Below are positions 24,287-33,531 of a DNA stretch of 64,000 bases, in pieces. The stretch lies in contig NZ_LT985361.1 in NCBI RefSeq assembly GCF_900269665.1, positions 9,036,282-9,100,281 on the forward strand, written 5' to 3'. This DNA is from Nocardia suismassiliense. GTDB lineage: Bacteria > Actinomycetota > Actinomycetes > Mycobacteriales > Mycobacteriaceae. Every line of letters starts with the position of its first letter. Within the stretch, counting starts at the first letter, position 1. The position numbers were made by a program, and so were the translations under genes. A model generated the notes under the pieces. That model made no database searches. It was not told where the DNA came from and worked only from the letters and a program-made list of their open reading frames with translations.

Positions 24287-25792
24287 TCAGTAACAAGTCA
24301 ACGGCTGGAGCGGATCGGCGGCGCGCGGCGTCAGCGCGTCGTACGCCGCGGCAATCGCCTTGACCCCCAAGCGAAGTTCCGGCTCCTGATGGGTGAAGGG
24401 CAGGCGGATGAAGCGCTCGAACGCGCCTTGCACGCCGAATCGTGGTCCGGCGGCGAGCAATACACCGTGGTTGGGCGCGGTGGCGGCCAGTGCGGTGGAC
24501 ACCGGCGCCGGTAGCTGCGCCCACACCGACATGCCGCCGGCACCGTGCAGGAGGCGCCAGTCCGGCAGCTCTTCGGCCACCGCGTCCAGCAGTGCCGCAC
24601 GTTGCGCACGCAGTTGATCGCGGCGCCGATCCAGGATGGTGTCCGCGTTCGCCAGCAGATGGATGGTGGCGAGCTGGTCCATCACCGGGGTGCCGAGGTC
24701 GACGGTGGAGCGGATGCCGAGCAGCTTGGTGATCAACGGCTGGTTCGTGCGGATCCAGCCGACCCGCAGACCACCCCAGAACGACTTGGACGCCGAGCCG
24801 ATGGTGACGATCTCATTGCCCTTGGCGAAGGCGGCGACCGGCGGCTGCTGCACCCCGTCGGCGAGGTGCAGATCGCCCATCGACTCGTCGATCACCACGG
24901 TCATCCGGGTTTCCCTGGCGATGGCGGCCAGTTCGGCGCGACCCTCCGCGTCGAGCAGCAGGCCGGTCGGGTTGTTGAAGTCGGGTACCAGGTAGGCCAG
25001 CGTGGCGGCGGTTTGCCTTGCGGCACTGCGGATTCCGTCGAGATCCCAGCCCTTGTCCGGATGTTCGGGGCGCAGCGGCACCGGCACCGGCCGTGCGCCG
25101 ACGTCCCGGATCGCCTCGATCGCGTTCGGGTAGGTGGGGTGGTCGATGAGTACCCGGGCCGCAGGCGCGGTGAGCACGTTCAGCAGCAGCCGCAGACCGT
25201 GCTGGGCGCCGAGGGTGACCAGGATCTGGTCCGGTTCGGTGGGCAGGCCACGCTGCGTGAAGCGGCGGGCGATCGCCTCGCGCAGCGCGAGCACGCCGAC
25301 CGGATCCATGCCGTGTGTACCGAGATAGGCCGGAAGGCCTTCCAGCGCAACCGAATACGCCTCTTGCATCTCCAGCGGAGCGGCCATGGCGGCGTAGGTC
25401 ATGTCGATGGTCGGCAGTTCGGACGCCGCCATAATCGCCAGGATGCTGCGCGCGGGCTTGCTGCCGTCGTGCTGCACGTCCCGCGGCAGGGCGACGGTGC
25501 TGCGCGAACCCTGGCGGCTGATCAGGTAGCCGTTCTCGCGCAGCAGCGAGTAGGTGGAGGTGATCGTGGTGCGGCTGACCCCGAGGGTGGCCGCGAGGTC
25601 GCGTTCGCTCGGCAGCGCGACGCCGAGCGGGGCGCGCCCGTCATGGATCAGCAGCCGAATGCCCTCGGCGAGTGCGAGATACGCCGGACGCGCGGACCGG
25701 CGGGACGACTCGGTCTCGCCGTCCTCATCCACATTCCGCCACCGGCCAAGGTCGCGAGCTAGCGTGCCCGCTCCGATCACTCTCGTCGCCAT
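24287..25792 (-). CDS. MocR-type GntR/aminotransferase transcriptional regulator
   Basis: 501-residue fusion of a GntR winged helix to a class I aminotransferase-like domain, the MocR architecture. The DNA-binding part (about residues 35-105) has LPSERDLAATLGVSRTTITSTYSLL. The C-terminal part has the fold of PLP aminotransferases, including VPDFNNPTG and the lysine in SASKSFWGG that would hold PLP. MocR proteins sense PLP or an amino compound and usually control a divergent neighbour. Here the divergent neighbour is the small membrane protein at 25854, with only 61 bases between starts. The ATG may be near the transcript end, as no Shine-Dalgarno is visible. Confidence 0.9.
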   Translation of the reverse strand: MATRVIGAGTLARDLGRWRNVDEDGETESSRRSARPAYLALAEGIRLLIHDGRAPLGVALPSERDLAATLGVSRTTITSTYSLLRENGYLISRQGSRSTVALPRDVQHDGSKPARSILAIMAASELPTIDMTYAAMAAPLEMQEAYSVALEGLPAYLGTHGMDPVGVLALREAIARRFTQRGLPTEPDQILVTLGAQHGLRLLLNVLTAPAARVLIDHPTYPNAIEAIRDVGARPVPVPLRPEHPDKGWDLDGIRSAARQTAATLAYLVPDFNNPTGLLLDAEGRAELAAIARETRMTVVIDESMGDLHLADGVQQPPVAAFAKGNEIVTIGSASKSFWGGLRVGWIRTNQPLITKLLGIRSTVDLGTPVMDQLATIHLLANADTILDRRRDQLRAQRAALLDAVAEELPDWRLLHGAGGMSVWAQLPAPVSTALAATAPNHGVLLAAGPRFGVQGAFERFIRLPFTHQEPELRLGVKAIAAAYDALTPRAADPLQPLTCY

Positions 25793-25853
25793 AAGGTCCA
25801 GTATCGAGGGAGTGGATATTTAAAGCAAGGCCAGTCGGGCGCAGGCTGGCATC

Positions 25854-26306
25854 ATGACCACATTCGCCGCCTTCCTCGTCATCGCCGCTTTCGGCTACGC
25901 GGTCTATCGCTATTTACCGAAGGGTGCCGAGCGCGCGTTCCGGCTGGAACGATTCCACCCGGGCACGCCGATGTCCGACTGGACCCCTTCGTATTACGAC
26001 GCCCACCGGCGCTATGCGGATCTGGCCGCCGTCTACGGGCGCAGTGACATGCCGGACGAGGTGCCGCCGGTCGTCCGAGAAACCGCCGATACCACGGCGA
26101 AAGCCCTTCCGGCACAACGTTCGCAGTCGTCGGTACCGGTTGTCCGCGAGCCGGCAGCCGGGCTACCGAAGCAGAGCCCGATCGACCAGTACGCCTGGCG
26201 GTCCCGGCGGACCGTCGCGCGCAGCGCCGGAGGGACACGGAAGCCCGAGCGCGGCGTGCGCCGGCTCGTATCGGAGCAGGACACCCTCGACAGCAAGGCC
26301 AGTTGA
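25854..26306 (+). CDS. Small protein with N-terminal membrane anchor, unknown function
   Basis: 150-residue protein not matched to a family that I know. One hydrophobic segment at residues 3-20 (TFAAFLVIAAFGYAVYRY) anchors it. The rest is hydrophilic and basic, with a WTPSYYDAHRRYADLAAVYGR segment that looks structured and a disordered, Arg-rich C-terminus. It is divergent from the MocR gene and 55 bases upstream of the MGMT gene in the same direction. It could be a MocR target or simply a leader gene to MGMT. High-GC codon use supports it as coding, but evidence is moderate. Confidence 0.6.
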   Translation: MTTFAAFLVIAAFGYAVYRYLPKGAERAFRLERFHPGTPMSDWTPSYYDAHRRYADLAAVYGRSDMPDEVPPVVRETADTTAKALPAQRSQSSVPVVREPAAGLPKQSPIDQYAWRSRRTVARSAGGTRKPERGVRRLVSEQDTLDSKAS

Positions 26307-26361
26307 GCAAAACTGGACTGATATCTCGAACTGTGTCAGCCCCACGGTGCACACTGACAGC

Positions 26362-26931
26362 ATGACCGACCCCCGTTGCCTGTCCGCCGAGGCAACACTC
26401 TTCGATACCGCGATCGGCATCTGTGCGATCGCGTGGAGCGCCACGACCGTGATCCGGTTCCAGCTCCCTGAGGCCAGCCCCGCCGCCACCCGTGCGCGCA
26501 TCACGCGCCGCCGCGCCGGCCTGCCGGACAACGAGGTCCGCGAAGAGACGCCCACCGGTGCGATCGCCGAGGCCATCGCAGGCATCCGCGCCCACCTGGC
26601 CGGCGAACTCGACGATCTGCGCTGGATCCCGCTGGACACCAACGGAATTCCGGAGTTCCACCGCGCGGTGTACGAGGTGACCCGCGCCATCGATCCCGGG
26701 CACACCCTCACCTACGGCCAGGTGGCCGATCGCATCGGCGCGCCGGGTGCCGCGCAAGCCGTCGGACAAGCGTTGGGCCGCAATCCGATTCCCCTCATCA
26801 TCCCGTGCCACCGGGTGCTCGCCGCGGACAACGCGCTCACCGGTTTCTCCGCGCCCGGTGGCGTCACCACCAAGCAGCACCTGCTGGAGATCGAACGCAC
26901 GCCGGGCTTCGGGGAACCAACCCTGTTCTGA
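26362..26931 (+). CDS. ogt: Methylated-DNA-protein-cysteine methyltransferase (MGMT/Ogt)
   Basis: Suicide DNA repair protein that transfers alkyl groups from O6-alkylguanine to a cysteine. The 189-residue protein has the active-site motif IPCHRV with the acceptor cysteine at residue 149. The helix-turn-helix region is TLTYGQVADRIGAPGAAQAVGQAL, quoted in part: TYGQVADRIGAPGAAQAVG. The C-terminal ALTGFSAPGG completes the family pattern. The N-terminal part, which is usually variable, has AIGICAIAWSATTV. The ATG at 26362 is chosen because upstream codons lack similarity. It follows the small membrane protein by 55 bases. Confidence 0.92.
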   Translation: MTDPRCLSAEATLFDTAIGICAIAWSATTVIRFQLPEASPAATRARITRRRAGLPDNEVREETPTGAIAEAIAGIRAHLAGELDDLRWIPLDTNGIPEFHRAVYEVTRAIDPGHTLTYGQVADRIGAPGAAQAVGQALGRNPIPLIIPCHRVLAADNALTGFSAPGGVTTKQHLLEIERTPGFGEPTLF

Positions 26932-27181
26932 GCGGGTGGTTCTCGTGCGCATCGTGGCAAGCTCGAGTGCCCGATACCTGGCACCAGCTACTCCACAGCG
27001 CTTTCCGTAAATAACGTTCACGGGCCTGCCAGACGCCTTGACGGCATAGTGAGCAGCATCACAGACTTCGCGGGTTGGGTCGGTCGCCGCTGCCGTCGAT
27101 GAATCCACACCCTCGGCACCGTCTGAACAGGTACGCCCCCAACGCCCCGTTGGCCGACCTCCTCTCGAAAGTGAGACTGTT

Positions 27182-28015
27182 GTGGAGACCGTGACCTCCG
27201 CCGACGGGACCGTGATCGCGTACGACCGCCACGACGGCCATGCCGGCACGGTGATCCTCATCGGCGGGACCTTCGGTCATCGGAAGTTGCCCACCATGGT
27301 CGAGCTGGCGGCGGCACTCAACGAGCAATACGGCCTCACCGTCCTCAATTACGACCGGCGCGGCCGCGGCGACAGCACCGCCGTGTCCGGCGGCTACGAC
27401 GTCGAGCGCGAGATCGACGACCTCGCGGCCCTGGTCGAGGTGGCGGGCGGGTCCGCAATGCTGTTCGGCTGGTCCTCCGGCGCCGGGCTCGCGCTGCGGG
27501 CCGCCGGTTCCGGGCGCATCCTCGGGATCACCAAGGTGGTCGCCTTCGAGCCACCGTTCATCGTGGACCGCGCGGGGTTCGTGCCCGCCGCCGACCTCGA
27601 GACGACGCTGCATCAGCTGGTCGCCGCCGACCGTCGCGCCGAAACGGTCCGCTTCTATCTGACCAAGGCGATGGGCGTCCCCCGCACGTTCGTCACGGTC
27701 CTGCGTTTCGCGCCGTTGTGGAAACACCTGCTCGCCACCGCGAACTCGACCCCGCACGACTGGGCCGTGATGGGCGAGTTCACCCGCGGCGAACCCCTGC
27801 GCGCCGCGGACTGGGCCGCCGTCAAGGCACAGACCCTGGTGATCTCAGGCGGCAAGAGCGATCTCCTGCTCCGCAAGGCCGCCAGGGCGATCGCCGCCGT
27901 CCTCCCCGACGCCGAGTTCCAGGAAGTCGCGAAGCTGCGACACATCCCGAAGATCAGCCTGCTCGCCCCACCCGCAGGCGAATTCCTCACCGGCGCAGCG
28001 GACAACGCCAACTGA
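27182..28015 (+). CDS. Alpha/beta-fold hydrolase
   Basis: 277-residue alpha/beta hydrolase. The nucleophile elbow is FGWSSGAGLAL, with the serine in GWSSG. The oxyanion region is VILIGGTFGH, the strand-order motif is LNYDRRGRGDS, and a C-terminal LRHIPKISLLAPP carries the likely catalytic histidine. This is the general esterase/thioesterase-like group seen in many actinobacteria, often beside small-molecule resistance genes. The GTG at 27182 is used; GTG at 27191 is an alternative. There is no clear partner gene. It converges on the Gly/Ala-rich protein gene with an 18-base gap. Confidence 0.85.
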   Translation: METVTSADGTVIAYDRHDGHAGTVILIGGTFGHRKLPTMVELAAALNEQYGLTVLNYDRRGRGDSTAVSGGYDVEREIDDLAALVEVAGGSAMLFGWSSGAGLALRAAGSGRILGITKVVAFEPPFIVDRAGFVPAADLETTLHQLVAADRRAETVRFYLTKAMGVPRTFVTVLRFAPLWKHLLATANSTPHDWAVMGEFTRGEPLRAADWAAVKAQTLVISGGKSDLLLRKAARAIAAVLPDAEFQEVAKLRHIPKISLLAPPAGEFLTGAADNAN

Positions 28016-28033
28016 CGGGGCTCGGCGCGGCCG

Positions 28034-28978
28034 TCAGGCAGTAGCGCCGAAACCAGCGCCTGCGCTGCCGCCCAAGATTCCGCCCGCGACACCGCCGGCC
28101 ACCGCGGCCGGGATACCGAGGACTGCGGCACCGGCAGCCGCGCCGACACCCGCACCGATCGCGGCACCCGCTCCGGTGGTTGCCGCCGCGATGGGCCAGG
28201 CCGCGACGAATGCCGCGCCGATCGCGGGTAGTGCACCGACGCCGGCAGTCGGGATTCCCGCGGCGGCGGCCGCGATCGCACCGCCGGCGGCAGTACCCGC
28301 GACACCGACCGCGAAGCCGATGCCCGCACCGACACCCGCGCCGATGGCCGCGCCACCGACACCGCCGACCACGGCGGCCGGGATGCCCGCGAGCGCGGCA
28401 CCGCCCAGTGCGCCGCCGACCGCACCGGCCGCGGTGGCGGCGGCGATCTTGTCGGAGCGGGACGGGTTGATGCCGATGGAGCGGCCGCCGGTGGCGATGG
28501 CGGCCTCGACGCCGGCGGCGGTGCCGTTGACGCCGTCGAGGAGATCGCCGGGGACCTCGTCCGGGACCGGGCTGGTGAAATCACCGATGCGCAGGGTGCG
28601 CGGCGGCGGCGCGATGGGTGCGACGGGCTCGACCGGCTCCGGGGCGTGCAACTGCTGCGGCTGGATCGGCGGTGCCGGTTCCGGCGTGGGGACCGGACGG
28701 GCGTAGTTGAGGCTCTGCCCGTCGGCGGGGTCGGGCTTCGGGCCGACGGCACCCTGCTGATTCGGGGTGGTGACGCCCGGCTGGCTGGGTGAACGCTCGG
28801 GTTTGACCGGAGCACTCGGCGTGCTCGGGGTGGTCACGCCCGGCTGCGTGGACGGGCCGGGGTCGGCGACCGCCGCACCCGCGCAGGCGACCGCGATGGC
28901 CAGCGGCAGGGCACCGACGATCGGACGCAAGCTACGCCGGGTCGCCGGAGTGTTCAGTTCTCGATACCGACGAGCCAC
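28034..28978 (-). CDS. Secreted Pro-rich and Gly/Ala-rich zipper protein
   Basis: 314-residue exported protein of unknown function. Residues 1-39 are a signal peptide (IVGALPLAIAVACAGAAVADP). A Pro-rich region with two QPGVTTP repeats extends to about 125. A short conserved-looking patch RTLRIGDFTSPVPDEVPGDL follows. From about residue 165 to the end nearly everything is Gly, Ala, Val and Ile in GxxxG-type glycine-zipper patterns such as AGVGAGIGFAVGVAG. Such sequences insert in membranes or pack as sheets. Similar proteins are frequent in Nocardia and Rhodococcus. No partner gene is evident. Confidence 0.75.
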   Translation of the reverse strand: MARRYRELNTPATRRSLRPIVGALPLAIAVACAGAAVADPGPSTQPGVTTPSTPSAPVKPERSPSQPGVTTPNQQGAVGPKPDPADGQSLNYARPVPTPEPAPPIQPQQLHAPEPVEPVAPIAPPPRTLRIGDFTSPVPDEVPGDLLDGVNGTAAGVEAAIATGGRSIGINPSRSDKIAAATAAGAVGGALGGAALAGIPAAVVGGVGGAAIGAGVGAGIGFAVGVAGTAAGGAIAAAAAGIPTAGVGALPAIGAAFVAAWPIAAATTGAGAAIGAGVGAAAGAAVLGIPAAVAGGVAGGILGGSAGAGFGATA

Positions 28979-29220
28979 GTCGAAACACCACCATCAGGTT
29001 GGGTCAGCCAGCACGTCCCCGCGTACTGCGCGCTCGCACCCTATCCGTAGCTGATCGGATGCTGTCAAGTCGGGAATCGGCCCGAAGAATCCCGGATGAC
29101 CAGGCAACACTCCCTGAAATGTCCGGTTTGCGGGGAGAGGCTTTCGACAGTGGCACATGGCTGCGGCAACACCCGAGAAGGTCGCTCCATGGTGTGCCAC
29201 TCGCGCGCCACGTACCTGGT

Positions 29221-31824
29221 TCAGCCGGCGGAGGATTCGCCCCGCATCAGCGCGCCTAGCGACTCGCGGTCGGTGACGTCCATCTTGATGCAGGCGCGGT
29301 AGAGGTGGCCTTCCACGGTGCGGACCGACACGGTGAGGCGGTCGGCGATCTGCCGGTTGGACAGCCCTGCCGCAACAAGATTGGCGATCTCGCGTTCGCG
29401 GGCGGTGAGCGGCAACGGCTGGGCCGCCTGCCGCAGCGCGGGCGTGCTGGCACCACCGCAGGCCGCGGCCAGCCGGTTGGCCGCGGCGGCGGACTCCAGC
29501 AGGCGGCGGCGATCACCCGCGCGCTCGTGTGCCGAGGCCGCCTGGGCGGCCGCGTCGGCGGCGGAGAGCAGCACGCCGATCCGCTCGAATTCGGCTGCGG
29601 CGGCGTCCAATCCGGGTCCGTCGTGGGCGGCGAGGGCCACCGCGTGTTTGGCCTGCACCTGCACCAGCCTGCCGTCCACCTTCGCGGCGAGGTCGGCGAG
29701 CCGCCCGGCTGCGGAGTGGTCGCCGAAGCGGGCCGCGGCGTGCAGCGCCATGGCCTCGATCGCGTGCTGGTTCGAGCGGGCGGCCGCGTCGGCCGCGCTC
29801 ATCGCGAGGCGGATGGCCGGGGTGACGGTGCCTTCCGCGGCGGCGTGCCAGGCGCGGGCGATTTCGAGCTGTGGTTCGTAGACTGCGCTGTGCCTGCCGC
29901 CGCGCGCGGTCGCCTCGCCGATCGCCTCGATCGCCTCGGCGGACCGGCCCAGTGCCGAATAAGCCTCGGCGAGACGGATTCTCGCGGGGAACATCCAGGC
30001 CGCCGCGCCCTCGGTGGCGAGGGCGGCCAGCGCCTGCTCCAGATTTTCGATGCCGTCCGGGAAGTGCCCCTGCGCCACATCGACGGTGCCCTGCAAAATC
30101 TTGGACATGCCCCAGGCCAAGTACTGCCCGGGCGCGGAGTAGCCGAAATACGCTGCGGCACAGAGCCGGGCGGCTTCGAGTTCACCGGTAAGGAACAGTG
30201 CCAGTACCTCGGCGTGCGTCGACATGAAACGGTTCAGCCCGTCGATGTCGCTCTCCACCTCGTGGCCACGGGCCGCGTATTGCAGGGCGGCCTCGCCCCG
30301 GCCCATCAGGGTCAGCGCCAGCCCGCCGCCGAAGGACGCCCACCAGACCGCCCACGACGGTGCGCCTTTCACCGACATCACCTTCTCCGCCTCGGTGATC
30401 GCGGCGTCGATCCGGTTCTCGTTGACCGCGCACGCGGACGCCAGCCCGTCGATGATGGCCGCGATCTTCGGATGCGTCACCTTGCCGCGGATCAGCGTCA
30501 ACACCTCGTCGGCGCGATCGGCATCACCCATGGCCCACAACAGATTCGCCACCCGCGTGGTGCCCCAGCGCGCCAACTGCACCTCGGTGAGCTCATCGGG
30601 ATCGAAGGTGGCCAGCATGCGCTCGGCCTCGATGCGATGGCCCTGCCAGAGCAGGGCGCGCGCGAGCAGGTCGGCGGCCTCGACACCACCGCGACGCTCC
30701 ACCGCCGCCCTGGCGAAGCGTTCGCCCAGTGGCAGATTCGCCAGCCCGATGGCGTCGGCGGCGGCCGCCTCGAACAGCTCCAGATCGGCGGATTTGTCAC
30801 TGTCCAAAGCCAATTCGGCGAGCCGGATGCGGTCGGCGGCGGAGTTGATCGGCCGTTCCTTGAGCGAGGAGTACAGCCTGCCGCGCAGCCTGCGAGCCGA
30901 GGCGATGCCGAGCCTGCGCCGGATCACCTCGCCGAACAGCGGATGGTTGTAGCGCACGGTCAGCTGGTGTGAATTCTCGACAACCCGGATCACGCCACGG
31001 GTTTCGGCGGACTCCACCGCCTCCTCGCCGGCCAGTTCGGACAGCACGTCGAGGTCGATCGGCTCGCAGAAGGTGAGCAGTTCCAGCACGTGCAGCACGT
31101 CCTCGGGCAGCTGCTCGACCCGATCCTCCAGCAGCGCGGCCAGTTCCGAGGTGACCGCGGCGCGCCCGCGCAGCTGCCACACGCCGTTCACCTGGCGCAG
31201 CGAGCCCGCCTCCAGCGCGCCCTCCACCAAATGCCTTAGGAACAGCGCGTTTCCGCCGGAGGACTCCCACATCAGGTTGGCGGTGAAGCCTTCTAGTTGT
31301 CCGCCCAGCATCGACTCGACCAGGTCGACACTTTGCCGCTGGGTGAACGGGTTCAGGTCGATGCGCAGCAGGTGGCCGTCTTTCCACAGCGAGGTCACCG
31401 CGTCGGGCACCTGCACCCCGCTGCGCACGGTGGCCACGATGTGCGCCGCCTTGTCGATGGCCAGTTGCAAGAGCAGCGTCGCCGACAACTGATCGAGCAG
31501 ATGCGCGTCGTCGACACCGATGATGGTGTGCCCGTCCGCGAGCAGCGCCTCACGCGCCGCGGACATGAACGTCACCGGGTCGTGCGCCGTATAGACGCCG
31601 ACCATATGCGCGAACACCCCGAGTGGGATGCTGCGCGCCGATTCGGTGCCCGCGACCCAGCGGATATTGCCGCCGACGGCGGCCGTTGCCTGTCTGGCCA
31701 GTGTTGTCTTGCCGACGCCGGCATCGCCGGTGAGGACCGCGCCGACATGTTCCGTGCCGGTGAGGGCCGCGCGGATCGCCTCGAACTCGGTCACACGCTC
31801 GATCATCGGCCAGTTCCGAGCCAT
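29221..31824 (-). CDS. LuxR-family regulator with N-terminal AAA ATPase (LAL-like)
   Basis: Large 867-residue regulator. The N-terminal ATPase has a Walker A at residues 33-41 (GDAGVGKTT) and a Walker B-like TIIGVDDAHLLD near residue 100. A long central region of helical TPR-like repeats follows. The C-terminal LuxR/GerE domain spans about residues 805-862 (LTAREREIANLVAAGLSNRQ, then IADRLTVSVRTVEGHLYR). This matches the LAL/MalT-type STAND regulators that bind ATP and a ligand before activating transcription. No cluster of adjacent target genes is apparent. It is codirectional with purA upstream, with a 90-base gap. The ligand is unknown. Confidence 0.9.
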   Translation of the reverse strand: MARNWPMIERVTEFEAIRAALTGTEHVGAVLTGDAGVGKTTLARQATAAVGGNIRWVAGTESARSIPLGVFAHMVGVYTAHDPVTFMSAAREALLADGHTIIGVDDAHLLDQLSATLLLQLAIDKAAHIVATVRSGVQVPDAVTSLWKDGHLLRIDLNPFTQRQSVDLVESMLGGQLEGFTANLMWESSGGNALFLRHLVEGALEAGSLRQVNGVWQLRGRAAVTSELAALLEDRVEQLPEDVLHVLELLTFCEPIDLDVLSELAGEEAVESAETRGVIRVVENSHQLTVRYNHPLFGEVIRRRLGIASARRLRGRLYSSLKERPINSAADRIRLAELALDSDKSADLELFEAAAADAIGLANLPLGERFARAAVERRGGVEAADLLARALLWQGHRIEAERMLATFDPDELTEVQLARWGTTRVANLLWAMGDADRADEVLTLIRGKVTHPKIAAIIDGLASACAVNENRIDAAITEAEKVMSVKGAPSWAVWWASFGGGLALTLMGRGEAALQYAARGHEVESDIDGLNRFMSTHAEVLALFLTGELEAARLCAAAYFGYSAPGQYLAWGMSKILQGTVDVAQGHFPDGIENLEQALAALATEGAAAWMFPARIRLAEAYSALGRSAEAIEAIGEATARGGRHSAVYEPQLEIARAWHAAAEGTVTPAIRLAMSAADAAARSNQHAIEAMALHAAARFGDHSAAGRLADLAAKVDGRLVQVQAKHAVALAAHDGPGLDAAAAEFERIGVLLSAADAAAQAASAHERAGDRRRLLESAAAANRLAAACGGASTPALRQAAQPLPLTAREREIANLVAAGLSNRQIADRLTVSVRTVEGHLYRACIKMDVTDRESLGALMRGESSAG

Positions 31825-31914
31825 GACTCTTACTGTAGTTCGCTACCGACCATGATCGTAGAGATCGAACGATGAACAGCGGCAATCATTCAGCCGGACT
31901 ATAACTTTCCGGTC

Positions 31915-33204
31915 TCAGCCGAGCACGTCGTGCCGGACGATGGTCTGTTCGCGACCCGGTCCGACGCCGATGCAGGAGATGCGGGCGCCGGACAGTTCCT
32001 CCAGCCGCAGCACGTACGCCTGGGCGTTGGCGGGCAGCTCCTCGAAGGTGCGGGCCTGGGAGATGTCCTCCCACCAGCCGGGCATTTCCTCGTAGATCGG
32101 CTTCGCGTGGTGGAACCCGGTCTGCGTGGTCGGCATCTGCTCGACCCGCTCGCCGTCTACGTCGTAGGCAACGCAGATCGGCACCGTCTCCAGGCTGGAC
32201 AGCACGTCGAGCTTGGTGAGGAAGTAGTCGGTGATGCCGTTGACCCGGGTGGCGTAGCGGGCGATGACCGCGTCGAACCAGCCGCAGCGCCGGGCCCGGC
32301 CGGTGGTGACGCCGACCTCGCCGCCGGTCTTGGCCAGGTACGCGCCGAACTCGTCGAACAGCTCGGTCGGGAAGGGGCCGGAGCCGACGCGGGTGGTGTA
32401 GCACTTGAGGATGCCGAGCACCGCGGTGATCTTGTTCGGCCCGACGCCCGCGCCGACCGCCGCGCCACCCGAGGTCGGGTTGGACGACGTCACGTACGGG
32501 TAGGTGCCGTGGTCCACGTCGAGCAGCGTGCCCTGCGAACCCTCGAGCAGCACGGTCTCGCCGTTCTCCAGGGCCACGTTCAGCTTCAGCCGGGTGTCGG
32601 CGATGCGGTGCTTGAAGCCCTCGGCCTGCGCCAGCACCTCGTCGACCACCTGCTGCGGGTCCAGCGCGCGCCGGTTGTAGATCTTGACCAGCACCTGGTT
32701 CTTGAACTCCAGCGCGGCCTCGACCTTCTGGGTGAGGATCTTCTCGTCGAGCACGTCGGCCACCCGCACGCCGACCCTGGCGACCTTGTCCTGGTAACAG
32801 GGGCCGATGCCGCGACCGGTGGTGCCGATCTTGTTGTTGCCGAGGAAGCGTTCAGTGACCTTATCGATGGCCACGTGGTAAGGCATGATCAGGTGCGCGT
32901 CGGCGGAGAGCAGCAGGCCCGAGGTGTCGACGCCGCGCTCTTCCAGTCCGGCCAGTTCGTCGAGCAGCACACCGGGATCGACCACGACGCCGTTGCCGAT
33001 GACGTTCGTCACGCCCGGGGTGAGGATGCCGGACGGGATGAGGTGCAGCGCGAAATTGTCACCGCTGGGCAGCACCACGGTGTGGCCCGCGTTGTTGCCA
33101 CCCTGGTATCGGACCACCCATTGCACCCGGCCACCGAGTAGATCGGTCGCTTTGCCCTTACCCTCGTCGCCCCACTGGGCGCCGATCAGGACGATTGCCG
33201 GCAT
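31915..33204 (-). CDS. purA: Adenylosuccinate synthetase PurA
   Basis: Condenses IMP with aspartate using GTP to form adenylosuccinate, the first committed step to AMP. The 429-residue protein starts MPAIVLIGAQWGDEGKGKAT, containing the phosphate loop GDEGKGK, followed by QGGNNAGHT, GIGPCYQDK and a C-terminal GARISCIGVGPGREQTI. The ATG at 33204 is preceded by TAGGAGA, a good ribosome-binding site. It is Rv0357c-like in position, divergent from the Rv0358-Rv0359 pair, matching M. tuberculosis order. Confidence 0.97.
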   Translation of the reverse strand: MPAIVLIGAQWGDEGKGKATDLLGGRVQWVVRYQGGNNAGHTVVLPSGDNFALHLIPSGILTPGVTNVIGNGVVVDPGVLLDELAGLEERGVDTSGLLLSADAHLIMPYHVAIDKVTERFLGNNKIGTTGRGIGPCYQDKVARVGVRVADVLDEKILTQKVEAALEFKNQVLVKIYNRRALDPQQVVDEVLAQAEGFKHRIADTRLKLNVALENGETVLLEGSQGTLLDVDHGTYPYVTSSNPTSGGAAVGAGVGPNKITAVLGILKCYTTRVGSGPFPTELFDEFGAYLAKTGGEVGVTTGRARRCGWFDAVIARYATRVNGITDYFLTKLDVLSSLETVPICVAYDVDGERVEQMPTTQTGFHHAKPIYEEMPGWWEDISQARTFEELPANAQAYVLRLEELSGARISCIGVGPGREQTIVRHDVLG

Positions 33205-33531
33205 TGTCTTGTCTCCTACGGTTCGACGTGCAACACCCGGGAGCTGGCAGCCGGTCGAGCCGGCGGGGCGGGTAAACACCAGTGTTGCAGCTACCTGCCG
33301 TATCGAGGCGGTGGCCGGGAGCACAGTCTAGTAGACGCGTCGTCAGCGGCGTCGGACCGGATCTCGTCGTAGTGTGATTGGCGGCGTCGAGCTCACGCCG
33401 CGGGCGCGACAACCATGTGGCCGGAGCCCGGCAGGGCTATGGTTGCAGCCGTCGGAACCGGGCTGGGGTCGGCGGAAGTGGCGAAGGGTCCGACGGCGTG
33501 TCGGCTCGAACCGAGGAGGGTGTACGGCAGT
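33205..33531. other. Divergent intergenic region between purA and the Rv0358-like gene
   Basis: 327 bases if the downstream gene starts at TTG 33532. It should carry divergent promoters. The frame of the next gene is open from 33415, so part of this stretch could be coding. No palindrome, repeat or RNA motif stands out. Confidence 0.5.

Noticed and set aside
25793..25853. Possible MocR operator repeats (CCAGTATCG) in the short divergent gap
   Set aside because: Only a loose ACTGGAC similarity to a stretch at 26313-26319 was seen, with no clear direct or inverted repeat pair.
26307..26361. TGTCAG ... CTGACA inverted repeat just before the MGMT gene
   Set aside because: Six-base arms 14 bases apart are expected by chance at this GC content, and no regulator is linked to it.
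28999..29259. Arg-rich plus-strand frame in the gap before the LuxR-type gene
   Set aside because: Arg/Pro-rich composition with no domain or start signal; typical of GC-rich non-coding frames.
29096..29302. Small plus-strand frame with CPVCGE and further cysteines, zinc-ribbon-like
   Set aside because: It overlaps the end of the LuxR-type gene by about 80 bases, has no visible ribosome-binding site, and its second half reads through that gene in antisense. The support is too weak.
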